Of a DNA stretch of 15,319 nucleotides, positions 6,226 to 14,212 are shown piece by piece. Under the pieces are notes generated by a model, which saw only the letters and a program-made list of their open reading frames with translations, was not told where the DNA came from and made no database searches. The first letter of the stretch is position 1, and the number at the start of each line of letters is the position of its first letter. A program made the position numbers and the translations under genes. The stretch covers positions 1-15,319 of the forward strand of contig JALOBO010000034.1 in assembly GCA_023228225.1 (NCBI GenBank). The letters run 5' to 3'. This DNA is from Clostridia bacterium (lineage in GTDB: Bacteria > Bacillota > Clostridia > Christensenellales > UBA1242).

Positions 6226-9093
6226 ATGGCAACTAAAACACATGTTTCGCTATCTCAAGCGGCTAGTGGGCACGCAGCAAAAACAACTGCAAGCCGAAAC
6301 GCTGTAGGTGCAATAGTAGGAAAATCATCAGGGTCTAAATACGCAACAGAGCAGGAGGAAAAACAAAAAATATCACAGAGCACATCACAAAGTGGCATAC
6401 AACTTAAAAATGGTAGTTATATATCACAAATCCAACAAAACGGGCAGCTTAATGGAAATGTAAAAATATATCAGTCAAAGGCAGCTATGCTTCAAGATAA
6501 GGTAGCAATCCAAAAGGCTATGCTGGAACGTGAAAAACTAAAAGCTGCCTTTGTGCCTGTTACATCTAAAAATGGCAGTGTAGTTGCGTCTATTCAATCA
6601 GGTAGTGGCAGTGGAAAAGGTGAATCTGGAGTACAAATAGTACAGTATAAAGGTACTATTGATAAAAACGGTATTTTCCATAAAGATAGTTCAAATGTTG
6701 TACTATCTGTCAGTAAAACAGCTAAAGAGTATAAAACACAGGAAAGGGCGCAAAAACAGTCTGATAAAGTTTCCAGCCGTGTGGATGACAGTTTAGTAAG
6801 TCAAGCAAAACTACTGTATGCTGCAGGCAAACGCATTGCAGCAGGGAAAGAACTTACAGCATCTCAACAAGCTGCAGTTAAGAAATATAGTACCACAAAA
6901 GAGTTTAAATACTCAAAACTTTCTGAAATAATAGACACTAAAGGGAAAGCAGCATCAAAGTACCTTGCAAACGTGACTAAAAAAGATATTGCCGTAGCCA
7001 CGACAGAAGGCACGCCTATAATTGGGTCTGTTGTAAAGGGTATTTATGACATCACAGAGATACCTGGAGGATTAGGAGATATTTCAAAAGGAGTGGAACG
7101 GTGGGCTCAGGCACCTAAAACATTTGCGCCATCATTATCTGTGGGTACAGGTATGGTGGTTGAGTCTGTTACGTCTGACCCTGTTAGGTTTGCAACATCT
7201 TTACTTACTGCAAAGGCACTAGGAAAAGTTGGAAGTAAAACCGTTGGAAAAGTTAAAATAAAAAGCACTAATTTGCAGGAGGTAACACCTGGAGAAGCTG
7301 CAGCAGTACGCGATATAAAAACAGGGTACACGCTTGCTATAGGTGATAAACCTATAGTATCGTACTCGAAAGCAACAGGCAAGTTTAATAGGGGTGTAGC
7401 TGCAGCGTCAGCAAAAAGTATTGAAGGCAAACAAGTACAGGCATTTTCAAAAATTGACACAAAAGTTTTTGAAAAAACACTCAAACAATTTGACAGTATT
7501 GAGCAGGATTACTTTAAAGCAGGTAAAACAATTGCTTCAAAGGTGTATAAAAGGAAAAACCCTATAACAAAACCTAAATCACTGGATATTTTAAGTGAGC
7601 ATGTTTCTGAATCTATGAAGCCTGTTGTTAAACAAACTATAGTAAAATATGGTAGTTTAACAGGCAGAGTATTAGGACGGGATGTACAGGTTTATGGGTC
7701 AGTACCACAGAAATTACAGATGAAGGGGTTCTTCACAAGAACACCTAAAGATATTGAAATTTCTGTGAACAGTGTTGATAAGTTTGTATCTATGTTCAAG
7801 AAAAATGCTAATGCGAAGGGGTTTAAAGAGGGGGTAGACTACCAGATAACAGGGGCTAGTAATGCACCTAAAGTAGAGTTTAAAATAAATGGAAATTGGG
7901 AGAAAGGTATCGAAGTATTCTCAAAGAAAAAATCTGCTGCAACAAGTATAGAGGCTGAAGCGGGTGTTGGCTATAGATCTGAAGCAGGTATAGCATATGG
8001 ATTTAAAAGTCTCAAGTCCATAAAAGCTGATTCTGTTAAAATGATGAAATTACAGGAACAAGCAGCTAGAAAATTTGCAGGAGGTACAACACTAAAAGAA
8101 GGTAAAATTGACTTAATGCATGGTGGGCGTGTAAAAGATGTTCGGGACCTGATAGAGATAGGCACAGCTTATGAGGTTACACAAAAAATAGGTATTGCAA
8201 GTGACATTATTCAATATGCAAAAATTGCAGCTAAGAAACATCCTGATATTTTAGATTCCCCTGTGGTTAAGTACATCGTGGATAATGGTAAGTTACCTAG
8301 CAAAGCAGCAATAAATAAAATGAACTCAGTAGAATCAACAGAAGTTTCTGGTATTATTGACGCTGCTGCTGCAAGTGAAAGGGAAGTACTATTTGCAGCA
8401 AGAAAACTTAATGTATCAAAATCTGTAGTTGAGTCAATATCCAAAGAAGTAAGAGCAAGTAGAAGAACAGCACCATACACAGCAGCAGTGAGTAAAAGAG
8501 TAAATAGTGCAGAAAATACGAGTAAAAAAGCATTAAGTAAAGAGGCATCATCAAAAGAAATAGCCACAAATAGTAAATCTAAGGCAGTGAATACAACTAA
8601 AGCAAGTAAAAGTAAAAGTGTATTGAGAGCATCAAAAAAAGCAAGTGTTTCAAAAAGTGCAGCATCTAAAAGGGCGGCTGTTTCAATAAAGTCTAAAAAA
8701 GTAATGTCAAAAATCACGCCTAAATCAAAAGTAGTAAAAGCAACATCTAAACCAGTGGCAGCGAAGAGTAAAAGTTTAAGGCGTGTGTCAAAAGCACAGA
8801 AGAGTACCAAAACAAACAGCATGTCAAAACCTAAAACAATTTCAAAACCTACAAGTAAAAAAACAGTCAGTAAAACACTAGCTAGTGTATCAAAACCTAT
8901 AAGTAAAACAGCTACATCAAAAGTTATACCACCAACAAAAATTACAAAAATATCTGAGGTTAAATCTATACCAAAGATGTTACTGGGGGATGAGAAAAAA
9001 TATAAGTATAGGCACAACAAAAATAAAGGAGATTTAAAAACAAAACGAAAAATAAAAAACAAATTAGGTAATATGAAGTCAATGTTGGGATAA
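6226..9093 (+). CDS. 955-aa protein with nucleotidyltransferase-like domain and histone-like tail
   Basis: Regions by residue: 1-255, hydrophilic, Ser/Gln/Lys-rich; 258-345, a Gly-rich, moderately hydrophobic stretch (TPIIGSVVKGIYDI, GGLGDISKG, GTGMVVESV) like linkers that precede toxin domains or glycine zippers; about 470-650, a probable nucleotidyltransferase fold with G491-S492 in VYGS, then D509-I-E511, a third acidic candidate at E551 or E563, and a helical end with RVKDVRDL (635-642) recalling AbiEii-type proteins; 745-925, low-complexity Lys/Ser/Ala/Thr like a histone H1 tail; 926-955, a basic end closing in MKSMLG. It is last in the operon, with RBS AGGTG 7 nt upstream of the ATG. 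A packaged DNA-binding effector or toxin is my inference; a structural protein is the alternative. The nucleotidyltransferase call is moderate. Confidence 0.8.
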   Translation: MATKTHVSLSQAASGHAAKTTASRNAVGAIVGKSSGSKYATEQEEKQKISQSTSQSGIQLKNGSYISQIQQNGQLNGNVKIYQSKAAMLQDKVAIQKAMLEREKLKAAFVPVTSKNGSVVASIQSGSGSGKGESGVQIVQYKGTIDKNGIFHKDSSNVVLSVSKTAKEYKTQERAQKQSDKVSSRVDDSLVSQAKLLYAAGKRIAAGKELTASQQAAVKKYSTTKEFKYSKLSEIIDTKGKAASKYLANVTKKDIAVATTEGTPIIGSVVKGIYDITEIPGGLGDISKGVERWAQAPKTFAPSLSVGTGMVVESVTSDPVRFATSLLTAKALGKVGSKTVGKVKIKSTNLQEVTPGEAAAVRDIKTGYTLAIGDKPIVSYSKATGKFNRGVAAASAKSIEGKQVQAFSKIDTKVFEKTLKQFDSIEQDYFKAGKTIASKVYKRKNPITKPKSLDILSEHVSESMKPVVKQTIVKYGSLTGRVLGRDVQVYGSVPQKLQMKGFFTRTPKDIEISVNSVDKFVSMFKKNANAKGFKEGVDYQITGASNAPKVEFKINGNWEKGIEVFSKKKSAATSIEAEAGVGYRSEAGIAYGFKSLKSIKADSVKMMKLQEQAARKFAGGTTLKEGKIDLMHGGRVKDVRDLIEIGTAYEVTQKIGIASDIIQYAKIAAKKHPDILDSPVVKYIVDNGKLPSKAAINKMNSVESTEVSGIIDAAAASEREVLFAARKLNVSKSVVESISKEVRASRRTAPYTAAVSKRVNSAENTSKKALSKEASSKEIATNSKSKAVNTTKASKSKSVLRASKKASVSKSAASKRAAVSIKSKKVMSKITPKSKVVKATSKPVAAKSKSLRRVSKAQKSTKTNSMSKPKTISKPTSKKTVSKTLASVSKPISKTATSKVIPPTKITKISEVKSIPKMLLGDEKKYKYRHNKNKGDLKTKRKIKNKLGNMKSMLG

Positions 9094-9113
9094 TCCCAAC
9101 ACTTAACTTTTTT
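9084..9113 (+). terminator. Hairpin with the stop codon in its loop, plus T tract
   Basis: GTTGGGA (9084-9090) pairs perfectly with TCCCAAC (9094-9100) around a 3-nt loop that is the TAA stop of the 955-aa gene. A run of six T follows (9108-9113), which gives the shape of an intrinsic terminator for the plus strand. The facing minus-strand gene ends at 9112. Confidence 0.65.
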
Positions 9114-9666
9114 AATTGCTGTGTGCTTCTTCTGTATCACAGGAAGCAAATATTTGAATCAGGCAGTTTTCTGCAATTGCAGTATACATGTCCTTTGAAG
9201 AGTATTCACAGTACCTGCCGTGGCACCCAAAGAGCCCCATATGATAAAGAATTATGTCATACTCTAAAGGTGTTAACTCAATAAAGCCTTCTAAAATATC
9301 TAACGAAAGGGAAGCATGGTAATACCTTGAGGCATGGTTTTCCGTATGCCGATAGACTACCTTTTGGTCTTTAATAAACTTCTTGTAGGCACCTACCTTG
9401 CATAAATCATGCAGCAACCCACAAATAATTACTGATTCTTCAGGAACAGGTTTTATAGTCTGTCTGTTTCTTTCATCAAACAACTGCATAACCTTAAGTG
9501 AGTGATCACAAAGACCACCCTCAAAAGATCCATGATAAATAGTTGAGGCAGGAGCCGTGAAGTAATCCGACTGCTCAAGCCATGTTATGAGATCCGACAT
9601 CCCTTTTCTATCCACAGAGGAGAGCAAGCTTTTAACATGTGATTTATTTATATCTACTCTGTCCAT
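9112..9666 (-). CDS. HD-domain phosphohydrolase, 184 aa
   Basis: The HD-superfamily metal ligands are visible: H55 in GGLCDHSLKV, the H86-D87 doublet in GLLHDLCKVG, H142 in YHMG and D177 in SCD near the end. The HGSFEGGL / DHS / LLHDLCK arrangement is that of stand-alone HD hydrolases found in phages and plasmids, which cleave phosphate esters of nucleotides or nucleic acids; the exact substrate cannot be read from the sequence. At 184 residues it is one compact domain without a fused effector. It starts at 9664-9666 with an A/G-rich RBS (GAGGAAAGGG) inside the end of a 37-aa gene, so the two are coupled. Possible jobs are nucleotide-pool control during replication or hydrolysis of a defence signalling nucleotide; both are inference. 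Confidence 0.85.
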   Translation of the reverse strand: MDRVDINKSHVKSLLSSVDRKGMSDLITWLEQSDYFTAPASTIYHGSFEGGLCDHSLKVMQLFDERNRQTIKPVPEESVIICGLLHDLCKVGAYKKFIKDQKVVYRHTENHASRYYHASLSLDILEGFIELTPLEYDIILYHMGLFGCHGRYCEYSSKDMYTAIAENCLIQIFASCDTEEAHSN

Positions 9667-9767
9667 GCCCTTTCCTCTATAGGTTCTTCGTAATCTTCAG
9701 CACACTTTTTAATTTTCTTGCTCTGCAACATGTTATAATAATCATCTGAATCTTTAGTGTCTCTCAT
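9654..9767 (-). CDS. Small charged protein upstream of the HD gene, 37 aa
   Basis: Starting at 9765-9767 an ATG is preceded by GTGGTGAT four bases away, with a TATA box at 9801-9808 at the right distance. These are the only good translation and transcription signals upstream of the HD gene. The frame gives 37 residues (MRDTKDSDDYYNMLQSKK, then a Lys/Glu-rich half), ending in TAG at 9654-9656, and overlaps the HD gene by 13 bases in another frame. It has no membrane segment and one Cys. It may be a real regulator or partner of the HD enzyme, or mainly a leader peptide for coupling. Confidence 0.6.
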   Translation of the reverse strand: MRDTKDSDDYYNMLQSKKIKKCAEDYEEPIEERAWTE

Positions 9768-9771
9768 TTAT

Positions 9772-9809
9772 ATCACCACATGTACTTATGCACTGATAGT
9801 ATTTAAAAC
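9772..9809 (-). promoter_or_regulatory. Promoter of the 37-aa/HD operon
   Basis: Minus-strand TATA-like GTTTTAAATACT around 9799-9809 and RBS GGTGAT at 9772-9777. The GTTTCCTA box of the other minus-strand promoters is not present here, so its control probably differs. Confidence 0.55.
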
Positions 9810-9854
9810 CTGCTAAATTTGTTTATTTTAACTGTAACTTGGAAGAATAGAAAC

Positions 9855-9908
9855 CTATATATGTAAGCTACACCTATAATATAGTATAAGTAAATATAAA
9901 CAGTGGTG
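9855..9908 (+). promoter_or_regulatory. Promoter of the surface-protein operon
   Basis: TATA box CTATATATG (9855-9863), TATAATATA at 9875-9883 and RBS GTGGTG at 9903-9908. The pair of A/T elements matches the promoter at 5285, suggesting joint control of the two operons. Confidence 0.6.
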
Positions 9909-9913
9909 TACAT

Positions 9914-10240
9914 ATGAAATTTAGATATGCAGTTATTCCAGTAGTTATCTTCTATATACTGTGTGACTTTGCAACTACTACATATGCAATAAACACAGGG
10001 TGCGGAGTAGAAAGCAACCCTGCACTTGTAGGTATAGTAGGAAACACAATAATGTTTCTTATCATGAAGATACTGGTAATACCTGTTATCTATATTTTGT
10101 ATAGCACCACAAAAAACAAGCTGGCACAGGTGATCTATGTAGCAATTCCAACACTTGCAGGTATTCTGCTCAGTGTTAATAATATCTGCGCTATATACTA
10201 TAATATATTTCCAATTGAGATAATAATAAATGCAATCTAA
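9914..10240 (+). CDS. DUF5658-like small membrane protein, 108 aa
   Basis: A 108-residue protein with three hydrophobic helices (about 5-25, 40-65 and 72-100). Helix 1 and the following loop show D18, T22-T23, G29, E33 and N35-P36, and helix 2 contains K within IMKIL. This spacing (D..TT......G...E.NP, later K) is that of DUF5658-type membrane proteins, known from archaea and bacteria but without a defined function. It heads the operon of surface proteins, with RBS GGTG five bases before the ATG, and ends 11 bases before the next gene. The resemblance rests on a few residues and could be convergent. Confidence 0.75.
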   Translation: MKFRYAVIPVVIFYILCDFATTTYAINTGCGVESNPALVGIVGNTIMFLIMKILVIPVIYILYSTTKNKLAQVIYVAIPTLAGILLSVNNICAIYYNIFPIEIIINAI

Positions 10241-10251
10241 AGAGGTAAACT

Positions 10252-13200
10252 ATGAAAATAAACAAAATTGTACCTTTACTACTACTAAGTATTCTCATGC
10301 TCACTGGTATATCAAGTGCTTGGGAAGACACAGTAGAAAGATACCCTACTGGATCATATACCGACTATTGGGCATCTAGTTCAGATGTAACAAAGACAAC
10401 ATACCCATCAGGGTCATCATACCACTGTTTATATTTTTACTCATATTCTGGATATACTTCGTCTAGTAGTGGTGTTTCACACACTGCAACAACTTCAACG
10501 AATGACTATTATTATGACGACTATATGAGTATGCGTGTAAAGCAGTATACTACTACAAATAATTGGGGTGGGCAAAGTTATCTCAGATTAAAATTAATAT
10601 CTAGTGAGGGAATTACTATAGCTAACACGCTGTTGTTTTCTCAAACATCTAGTTATGCAGAGTCTGAGTGCTTGTTTGAAATTGTAACTACTGGTGGAGA
10701 TATATACCTGTATAAAAATGGTGTGTTTGTATCAGACATTGGAGACGCTACCTCAAATTCATGTAAGATTCAACTAGATCTATACTCGTATGCAGAATTA
10801 TACGCTAAAACTTATGCATATTTGTGGATAGATGACATCAGTTGTGACGGTTCTTGTATTGGTACACCAGAGGTATGGAATGAATTATCCGAAACAATAG
10901 ACTACTCATCTACAATTCAAGCGTATGATAGCTACCCTACTGCAATATATACCACTTCGCTATACTCAATTACAAACACTGATAATGCAGGACTGGTCAC
11001 TTCGCAAAATATCACTACAAGATCTACTGATATGAGTATTAATCGAACATTGATTGGAAGTAATTACGGTCTGTATCTTCTCGAAACTACACGGGATGAC
11101 ACTGTACTAACAAGCAAATATTTCTACTATGATAATCTAGCAGCACCTACAGGTTATCCTGAAACATTATTTTCAGCCAGTTCAGATGTTGCAATGGAGA
11201 TAAGAGACGCTGATAACAACGGAGGTACTATATCAAGTGATGGATCTGTTTATCTATATCCTGATAACGATTCTGGGATATACCCAATACGATATACACT
11301 ATCAGGGGCTCCTTATTCGTTCACAGCAAATCTTAACGCAGTCTATGGAAACGAACTAATAAACTCAACACCTTTCACTTTCTCAGGCTTGAGTAATACA
11401 TATGTAGCAACTCTTGACGGTGAAAGTCTATCTGGAACAAAAGCAAGCGGAACTCTTGTGATTTCACAAAATGCAACTGATGGGGAAACAGTAACAATTG
11501 GGGATGATGTATATGAGTTTGAGAGTTCTGGAGGGGTGACAAGCGGAAATATACAGGTTGATATTGGAGATAATCAAAGTGTAACAGGTGCAAACCTTGC
11601 AGAAAAAATAAATTCTGATGGTGTAACTGGTGTGTCTGCTTCAGTTATCGCTGGAAGTGGTGATGATAACGAGACTGCATATTATTACTCAGATATAACA
11701 ATAACAAACAACATTGAAATAGACGACTACCAAGCAAAAGTTACAATAGCTTATGATGATGAAATGAGTGAAGATTTCTCAAATATTCGGTTCTTCGATG
11801 GAGAAACGAGTATTCCGTACTGGGTAGAGTCAAAAACTAATTCTACATCTGCGGTGGTCTGGATTCCGATTTCTGATGGATCGGATATTCAGTGCAGATG
11901 GAAGATTTCAGGAGAAACAGTAAGTGAAAGTAATATTGATAGCGTTATGCTATTTGGGGATGAATTTGATGGTAGCTCATTAAACACGGTAAAATGGAAT
12001 TATGGAGGATCACCTGCAGTTACATCATCTCAGGTTCAAATAAACGGAGCAGGTGAATATATAATATCTAAAACGTCATTTGGAACAAACACTACTTTAG
12101 AGTGCAAAGGGATTTTGGCAAACGTTAACTATCACTACTTAGGTTACATGCCTAATGCGGAGGGTTCTCCTCTAATCAGTTTACAATTTGGTTATCCGAC
12201 AGCATCTACCTATAACGCCAGAGCTTACACCACATCTGGGGTTTCAACTAATATAGGATCTGGCTATACTGGGGTGCATAATTGGAAGATATGCAGAACA
12301 GGTTCCTCAAGTGCAGTATACTATGTAGACAACTCTTTAGTCTCCACACACTCTACTCAGATTCCTTCAAACAGTATGCCTATTATTTTAGCACAAGCAC
12401 CTTCTGCCTCAGAAGGGACATCTACATTTGATTCCGTATTTGTAAGACAGTATGCTGCAACAGAACCAACTCTCAGCGTTGGATCAATACAAACCTGCAC
12501 AACATCAGATGCAGCTTCAATAATAGTAGTGTCAGACGAATATGGCACAACCAGCAACGATATAGCAACCACTGAAACATGTGCAGGTTCAGAGTGGGGT
12601 GCTGAAACATTATTAGGAGGGTCAGGAGGATCAGTAGTAGATACTGCAATATGGGAGTATGAAGTAACAGACTGGACTAGCATAACAAACCACATATTTA
12701 GTTTCAGCCCTGATCTAACTATCCCAGGTGTTTACGGATATGTTAAAGATGTCTCAACACAGGAAGGTATAGCTGCTGTAACTGTAACAATAACAGGCAC
12801 AAACACATCTTACGTCTATACAGATGAAAACGGGTTCTACTACCTAACTAATGGTATGGAGCTTAACAAACCTTACACTGTCTCTGCAGCTAAGTCAGGT
12901 TATGAGCAGGGTGTTACATTTAGCGTAACTACAACAGCAGGAGCAACAAGCAGAAAAGATTTATATCTTACTGCAGAAGAATCTACGTCAGGGGTGTACT
13001 ATGCAGTACACTATGTAAAACTTGTAGTGGTAGATAAATCATGGCATAAACTTAATGCTACAATGACTGTAAGTTCTGCAAATGAAACACTTTGCACAGA
13101 TATGGTATTAGGAACAGATGGTGCACTGTCATTACAAATGACGGAGGACACAAAATACAAGATACAAACCACATACAACGGGCTTACACAAACAGACTAC

Positions 13201-13827
13201 ATAACGCCTTCAGATGACGTATACTACATAATATGGGATGCTACAGATGCTACACTGGTAACAGAACAGTTTTATGAATACATTAATGTAGACATCTCAA
13301 AAGAAATAACAAGCCCCTCAGAAGCTAACATAAACATAACCTACACAGACGGGAAAGCAGACACTAACTCAGTAAGCTTTATACTAGGACAGTATGCTGA
13401 AAACGGGACATTTATAACATTACAAACAAGTTCAACATTCACAGCAAACTGCTCCACAGGGTTTACTGTAACAGACTATACAGGGGAAACATATGTAATA
13501 AAGGCTAATATAAACCATGGCACATTTGGAACAATCACAAAATATTATTCAGTTTCATTCACAGGAAGCAATCTACCATTTACAGGGAAAGCTCTTGCAT
13601 ATTTTGCAATCTTTATACTGTTTATTGTAGCGTTCCAGTTTGGGAAAGCTGAACATGCTTCAGGTGCAATAATGCTGTGTGGTGTATGTTGGTTGTTCTG
13701 GTATGTAGGAATATTTGAAACCTTCGGTACAACAATAAACACAACAATGTTTGCAGGGCTGTCACTAGCAACTATTTATAGTTTAGCAACATATATTAAT
13801 GAGAAAAGAAGGGAAGAAGGAGTGTAA
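10252..13827 (+). CDS. Secreted, membrane-anchored surface protein (DUF2341, lectin-like, CarboxypepD_reg-like), 1191 aa
   Basis: Residues 1-23 are a Sec signal peptide with a likely cut after SSA. Residues 25-200 look like a beta-sandwich rich in Tyr/Ser/Thr. Residues 398-466 resemble the first half of a small beta-domain common in tailed-phage structural proteins (TDGETVTIGDDVYEF, then ANLAEKIN); its second half (SDEYGTTSNDIATTET, then LLGGSGG) returns at 753-793. Between them sits a DUF2341-like segment (475-560) plus a concanavalin/LamG-like region (566-745). Residues 826-905 are a carboxypeptidase-regulatory-like domain (VYGYVKD, TDENGFYYL). Three C-terminal helices lie near 1113-1131, 1137-1157 and 1163-1183. 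Many N-x-S/T sites suggest glycosylation. A spike or adhesin that binds the host envelope is the best reading. RBS AGAGGT precedes the ATG. Confidence 0.85.
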   Translation: MKINKIVPLLLLSILMLTGISSAWEDTVERYPTGSYTDYWASSSDVTKTTYPSGSSYHCLYFYSYSGYTSSSSGVSHTATTSTNDYYYDDYMSMRVKQYTTTNNWGGQSYLRLKLISSEGITIANTLLFSQTSSYAESECLFEIVTTGGDIYLYKNGVFVSDIGDATSNSCKIQLDLYSYAELYAKTYAYLWIDDISCDGSCIGTPEVWNELSETIDYSSTIQAYDSYPTAIYTTSLYSITNTDNAGLVTSQNITTRSTDMSINRTLIGSNYGLYLLETTRDDTVLTSKYFYYDNLAAPTGYPETLFSASSDVAMEIRDADNNGGTISSDGSVYLYPDNDSGIYPIRYTLSGAPYSFTANLNAVYGNELINSTPFTFSGLSNTYVATLDGESLSGTKASGTLVISQNATDGETVTIGDDVYEFESSGGVTSGNIQVDIGDNQSVTGANLAEKINSDGVTGVSASVIAGSGDDNETAYYYSDITITNNIEIDDYQAKVTIAYDDEMSEDFSNIRFFDGETSIPYWVESKTNSTSAVVWIPISDGSDIQCRWKISGETVSESNIDSVMLFGDEFDGSSLNTVKWNYGGSPAVTSSQVQINGAGEYIISKTSFGTNTTLECKGILANVNYHYLGYMPNAEGSPLISLQFGYPTASTYNARAYTTSGVSTNIGSGYTGVHNWKICRTGSSSAVYYVDNSLVSTHSTQIPSNSMPIILAQAPSASEGTSTFDSVFVRQYAATEPTLSVGSIQTCTTSDAASIIVVSDEYGTTSNDIATTETCAGSEWGAETLLGGSGGSVVDTAIWEYEVTDWTSITNHIFSFSPDLTIPGVYGYVKDVSTQEGIAAVTVTITGTNTSYVYTDENGFYYLTNGMELNKPYTVSAAKSGYEQGVTFSVTTTAGATSRKDLYLTAEESTSGVYYAVHYVKLVVVDKSWHKLNATMTVSSANETLCTDMVLGTDGALSLQMTEDTKYKIQTTYNGLTQTDYITPSDDVYYIIWDATDATLVTEQFYEYINVDISKEITSPSEANINITYTDGKADTNSVSFILGQYAENGTFITLQTSSTFTANCSTGFTVTDYTGETYVIKANINHGTFGTITKYYSVSFTGSNLPFTGKALAYFAIFILFIVAFQFGKAEHASGAIMLCGVCWLFWYVGIFETFGTTINTTMFAGLSLATIYSLATYINEKRREEGV

Positions 13828-13828
13828 T

Positions 13829-14212
13829 ATGCAAGCAAAACAATTAGCGTTCTTTATAATAGCGTTTTCGCTAGCTGGTGGGGTGATAAACTCCACTGGC
13901 ATTTTTAATTCTGTAGATGTGTATGCAGTTGATGATATTGATTCCGATATGACAGACGGTATAATGGAAATTGATGAGTCTGCATCTTCGGAGGGGGACC
14001 TGGCAACAGCCATAGATGGATGGAAAATGATTGCACAAACGTTTGCAGTGCTGAAAACTGTACTAAGTGTACTGGTGTTACCTGGGCAATACCTTGTAAA
14101 TCTAGGAGTTAACGTAGCCTTTGCAGGTGCGATACAGATAATATTTAATTTAGCATGTGCATGGGGTATACTGCAATTTGTGCTAAACAGATCAACTGCG
14201 GGGCTGGATTAA
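13829..14212 (+). CDS. Small membrane protein of the surface operon, 127 aa
   Basis: An in-frame ATG at 13799 lies inside the upstream gene without an RBS; the ATG at 13829 has GGAGTG five bases before it (13819-13824), so I use that. The 127-residue product has an N-terminal hydrophobic segment (5-22, possibly a signal anchor or cleaved), an acidic outer region (30-60, many Asp/Glu) and two hydrophobic helices close together (about 73-90 and 93-118). It starts one base after the stop of the surface protein and its own stop abuts the next ATG, so the three are tightly coupled and probably form a complex. No family recognised. Confidence 0.82.
   Translation: MQAKQLAFFIIAFSLAGGVINSTGIFNSVDVYAVDDIDSDMTDGIMEIDESASSEGDLATAIDGWKMIAQTFAVLKTVLSVLVLPGQYLVNLGVNVAFAGAIQIIFNLACAWGILQFVLNRSTAGLD

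Noticed and set aside
8211..9149. Long open frame (312 codons) on the minus strand opposite the 955-aa gene
   Set aside because: It is the complement of the Lys/Ser/Ala low-complexity tail, which lacks minus-strand stops. It has no RBS or promoter, and its composition is an unnatural Leu/Phe/Ala run.
13799..13828. Upstream ATG (13799) for the 127-aa membrane protein
   Set aside because: It lies inside the previous gene without an RBS and would put a charged stretch before the hydrophobic segment; the ATG at 13829 has GGAGTG at proper spacing.
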